Source of the DNA: Paratrimastix pyriformis | Taxonomy: Eukaryota; Preaxostyla; Paratrimastigidae | Assembly: GCA_027972325.1 (NCBI GenBank) | Contig: JAPMOS010000026.1 | Span: forward strand, 436,681 to 500,680 | DNA length: 64,000 nucleotides | Direction: 5' to 3' | Shown: positions 61,981-64,000 of the stretch, in pieces | How positions within the stretch are numbered: position 1 is the stretch's first letter | Layout of the letters: every line of letters begins with the position of its first letter | Position numbers and translations under genes: made by a program | Notes under the pieces: generated by a model | The model's input: only the letters and a program-made list of their open reading frames with translations | Database searches by the model: none | What the model was told of the DNA's origin: nothing

Positions 61981-63184
61981 GTGGTTGCATCATCTGTGCC
62001 CCCTCCCCCCCTCCTTTTCTTTGCCCCTTGGTTTCAACATGGGGTCTATTGATGGGGACGGATATTGGACAACGGTGGGGCAGATGGGATGGGGTGGGGA
62101 TGGAGGGGGTGGTGGGAATGAAGAGAGGAATCAATTGGCAAGGGAAGGTGGAAGGAGGTCCTTGGACTGGTGGAGAAGGGTGGACGGTGAGAGGGAGGTG
62201 TGTGGAAAGAGTACCACAGACAAGAGAAGGGAAGGAAAGTGAATGCTGGGGGGTTTATCATGGAATTATAAAGAGTGTCCGACTGGATAAAGGATGTGGA
62301 GCTAAGGGAAAAATTGGAATGATGCAAGCAAAGAGATGCGCTGAAAGGATGGATGATGGTACGGTTGAGGGGGCGGAGGGGTCTTGGTGGGATTCAGGGC
62401 TGGAAGGACAGTCGTGCTTCCCCATTCTCATCAGACTGTGCCTTCCCGCGTTTTTCAGTTGGCCGAGCGCCCCTATGGTTTGGCCTGGACGGAATTCTAG
62501 TGGTGCTCTGGCTGGTCTGGGCGACTGTGTTGGGTGGCCCGGTCTTGGTTTGTGGCTCTCTTGGAGTGATTTTGGTCTGGGCGTTGCGAGTCCTCTTGAA
62601 TCTCATCATCATCAGTTGGTGGCCTTGGTTTCTTTTGGCTGGGTGGCCCGTTGTGGCGGAGGCCTGGCCTGGCAAGCTGACGGTGGTTGTGGAGGCTGGG
62701 CCGTTCAAGCCGGAATGCTCCCACCATCACTCGCAGCAGATCCTGCGGGTGTTTGGTGGAGCATTGCCGAGCTACGTCCGCGGGAGCCCCCAGGGTCAGA
62801 TCACCCTGGGGAGGAAAGGCCCGAGGAGGAAGGGGATAACCTCATTAAAAACCCCCGAATGATGAGCTGGAATGGCTGGAAGGGGTCAGGCAAGTTGTTT
62901 GGCAAGGTTGTTAAAGGTCTGTGTATCAGATTTATGAATATTTTTTACTCATTATTAGTAATGGATAGGGAGGTGCTTGAATGCATCGCGATGGCCGGTC
63001 AAGGGGTCAACGGTCAAACCAGGACCCCCTTAACACCCGCAGCGGTTCCTGCGGGTGCTAGAAAGGAGGGGGCCGCTGGGCTACGTCTGCTGGATGCCCT
63101 AGGGATCGTTCCCCCTGGGGTGGCCGGAGAGAGGGTGGAGGACAACCTGGTTAAAATGTTACAGGCAAACCTCACCGAGTGGTA
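61981..63184 (+). other. Post-LINE sequence with long open frames, unassigned
   Basis: A frame stays open from within LINE-B through to 63380. Composition after 61980 (runs of Trp/Gly/Val, then EGDNLIKNPRMMSW) looks non-globular, and I see no domain. Short GC hairpins occur (for example ACCCGCAGCGGTTCCTGCGGGT at about 63036-63060). Confidence 0.4.
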
Positions 63185-63357
63185 TGAGGAAAACCCCGAT
63201 GGGGACAACCTCAAGAAGGAGGAAAACCCCTCCGAAGGGGACAACCTCAGGAAGGAGGAGAACCCCGATGGGGACAACCTCAAGAAGGAGGAAAACCCCG
63301 CCGAAGGGGACAACCTCAAGAAGGAGGAAAACCCCGCCGAAGGGGACAACCTCAAGG
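63185..63357 (+). repeat. 33/36-bp tandem repeat, five units (EENPxEGDNLKK)
   Basis: Five units of 33 or 36 bp keep one frame open and encode EENP-D/SE/AE-GDNLKK; the DNA units contain CCCC...GGGG micro-palindromes. The stop is at 63378-63380. Units differ at synonymous and non-synonymous sites. Confidence 0.88.
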
Positions 63358-63690
63358 GGCATCGCTGGGCTACACCATAGCAGGTCACTTAAGCTAAACT
63401 AAACGCGATGTTACGCACGATACGTGGGTTTTTTACCCGACGGGGTGTCCGATTTTTTTCGGGGAGGCTGCGGAAGACCGAATCGGACCTCCGACCCTAT
63501 AGGGGGGTTATTCCGGCAGGTCTTCCGGAGATATCCACCATTCCCGAAAATCGTGTCTGACCAACCCCTCCGGGGTGATAGCCACCGCAAAATGGGTGGT
63601 TTCCGCAAATCCCCAGGGTGACCCCGTAACACGAATTCGCGTTGGGTACCCTGAAACGCATCACGTAAACGCGATGTGGCAAAAAACGGG

Positions 63691-63746
63691 ATCCCATAAT
63701 TTTCCCATAATTTTCCCATAAAAAAATTATGGGAAGGTTCCATAAA
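63691..63746. repeat. Cluster of TCCCATAATTT motifs, both orientations
   Basis: Three forward copies (CCCATAATTTT twice, then CCCATAAAA) and two reverse copies (AAATTATGGGA) in 56 bp form alternative hairpins. Same motif as 12721-12760. Confidence 0.85.
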
Positions 63747-63847
63747 AATTATGGGACGTCCTTTCACTCCGCGCCTTCCCATTCCACCCGAACTCCATCA
63801 AAACAGAGTTGTTTCCGCCGAAAAATTTCCGCCGAAAATCCCGCGCA

Positions 63848-63915
63848 ACAGTAGCTCAACAGTAGAACGGCAGCTTGCAATGCCCAAGGTCGTGAGATCT
63901 AAACCGAGCGCCCCA
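63848..63915 (+). tRNA. tRNA-like sequence (Ala-TGC-like loop), doubtful
   Basis: An A-box-like AGTAGCTCAACAGTAGAAC D-arm, then a GGCA/TGCC stem with loop CTTGCAA (TGC in the anticodon position). The T-arm lacks a normal GGTTCRANYCC (it reads GTCGTGAGATCTAAACC). A degenerate tRNA-derived sequence is more likely than a gene. Confidence 0.3.
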
Positions 63916-63934
63916 AATTTATTTCTCCAATGAA

Positions 63935-64000
63935 GAAAAAAATCGCGCCCCACGGATCGAACCCTGACTTGAGAAGTTGCAAATCACACAACTCGCCACT
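63935..64000 (-). tRNA. tRNA-like 3' half at window edge, doubtful
   Basis: The minus strand has a B box (GGTTCGATCC) and an upstream GTTGT/GCAAC hairpin with loop GTGATTT, and T-rich sequence follows the 3' end. The rest lies outside the window, and T-stem pairing is poor. Confidence 0.3.

Noticed and set aside
61329-63380. 683-residue single protein
   Set aside because: The first ~50 residues match LINE-B C-terminal sequence, then other frames carry the LINE sequence; most of the frame is a chance opening in GC-rich DNA.

Overview
This window is nuclear DNA from an intron-rich, GC-rich protist. The evidence is eukaryotic gene content (F-box/LRR protein, PI 4-kinase, SEC14-like protein, 7TM receptor, a dynein heavy-chain fragment), dozens of spliceosomal introns ending in YAG, LINE retrotransposons, tRNA-like A/B-box elements and very many microsatellites. 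The dynein fragment suggests a lineage that has or had microtubule motors. I cannot name the taxon from this sequence. I placed exons by hand, requiring conserved domain sequence and reading phase to agree. All exons with stated limits join in phase.

Layout. 1-2.57 kb: decayed LINE (family A) ending in a 43-base C-run. 2.8-4.72 kb (+): end of a gene built from three tandem copies of a three-exon cysteine-rich module. 4.7-7.4 kb: AT-richer, tRNA-like sequences, no confident gene. 7.70-16.42 kb (+): 22-exon RND/MMPL/Patched-type membrane protein. 16.78-24.19 kb (-): 20-exon carboxylic acid reductase (adenylation, carrier, reductase). 24.53-25.30 kb (-): small secreted Cys-rich protein. 27.21-28.60 kb (-): eight-helix tandem tetraspanin-like protein. 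28.82-30.11 kb (-): CRAL-TRIO/SEC14-like protein. 30.20-34.88 kb (+): a single gene fusing a 7TM cAMP-receptor-like GPCR, an inositol polyphosphate 5-phosphatase and a C2-like domain. 35.21-41.52 kb (-): large LRR protein. 41.65-50.51 kb (+): PI 4-kinase beta-like gene with a complete F-box/LRR gene inside its first intron. 51.2-62 kb: a second LINE (family B) carrying a ubiquitin-specific-protease-like domain. One 1.9-kb element with a 10-bp target duplication interrupts it, and so does an antisense genomic fragment of a dynein gene. 62-64 kb: repeats and tRNA-like sequence.

Three observations stand out. First, nearly every intron in every gene starts GTCYG (mostly GTCCG or GTCTG), with C at +3, not GTRAGT. 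Second, the GPCR/5-phosphatase/C2 fusion has phase-matched exons across the receptor-enzyme boundary and is divergently paired with a SEC14-like gene 89 bp away; a PI 4-kinase gene lies about 7 kb further on, so phosphoinositide functions cluster here. Third, LINE-B carries a USP-type protease. Introns are often only 44-55 nt, and tandem duplication of intron ends, and of whole exon sets, recurs.
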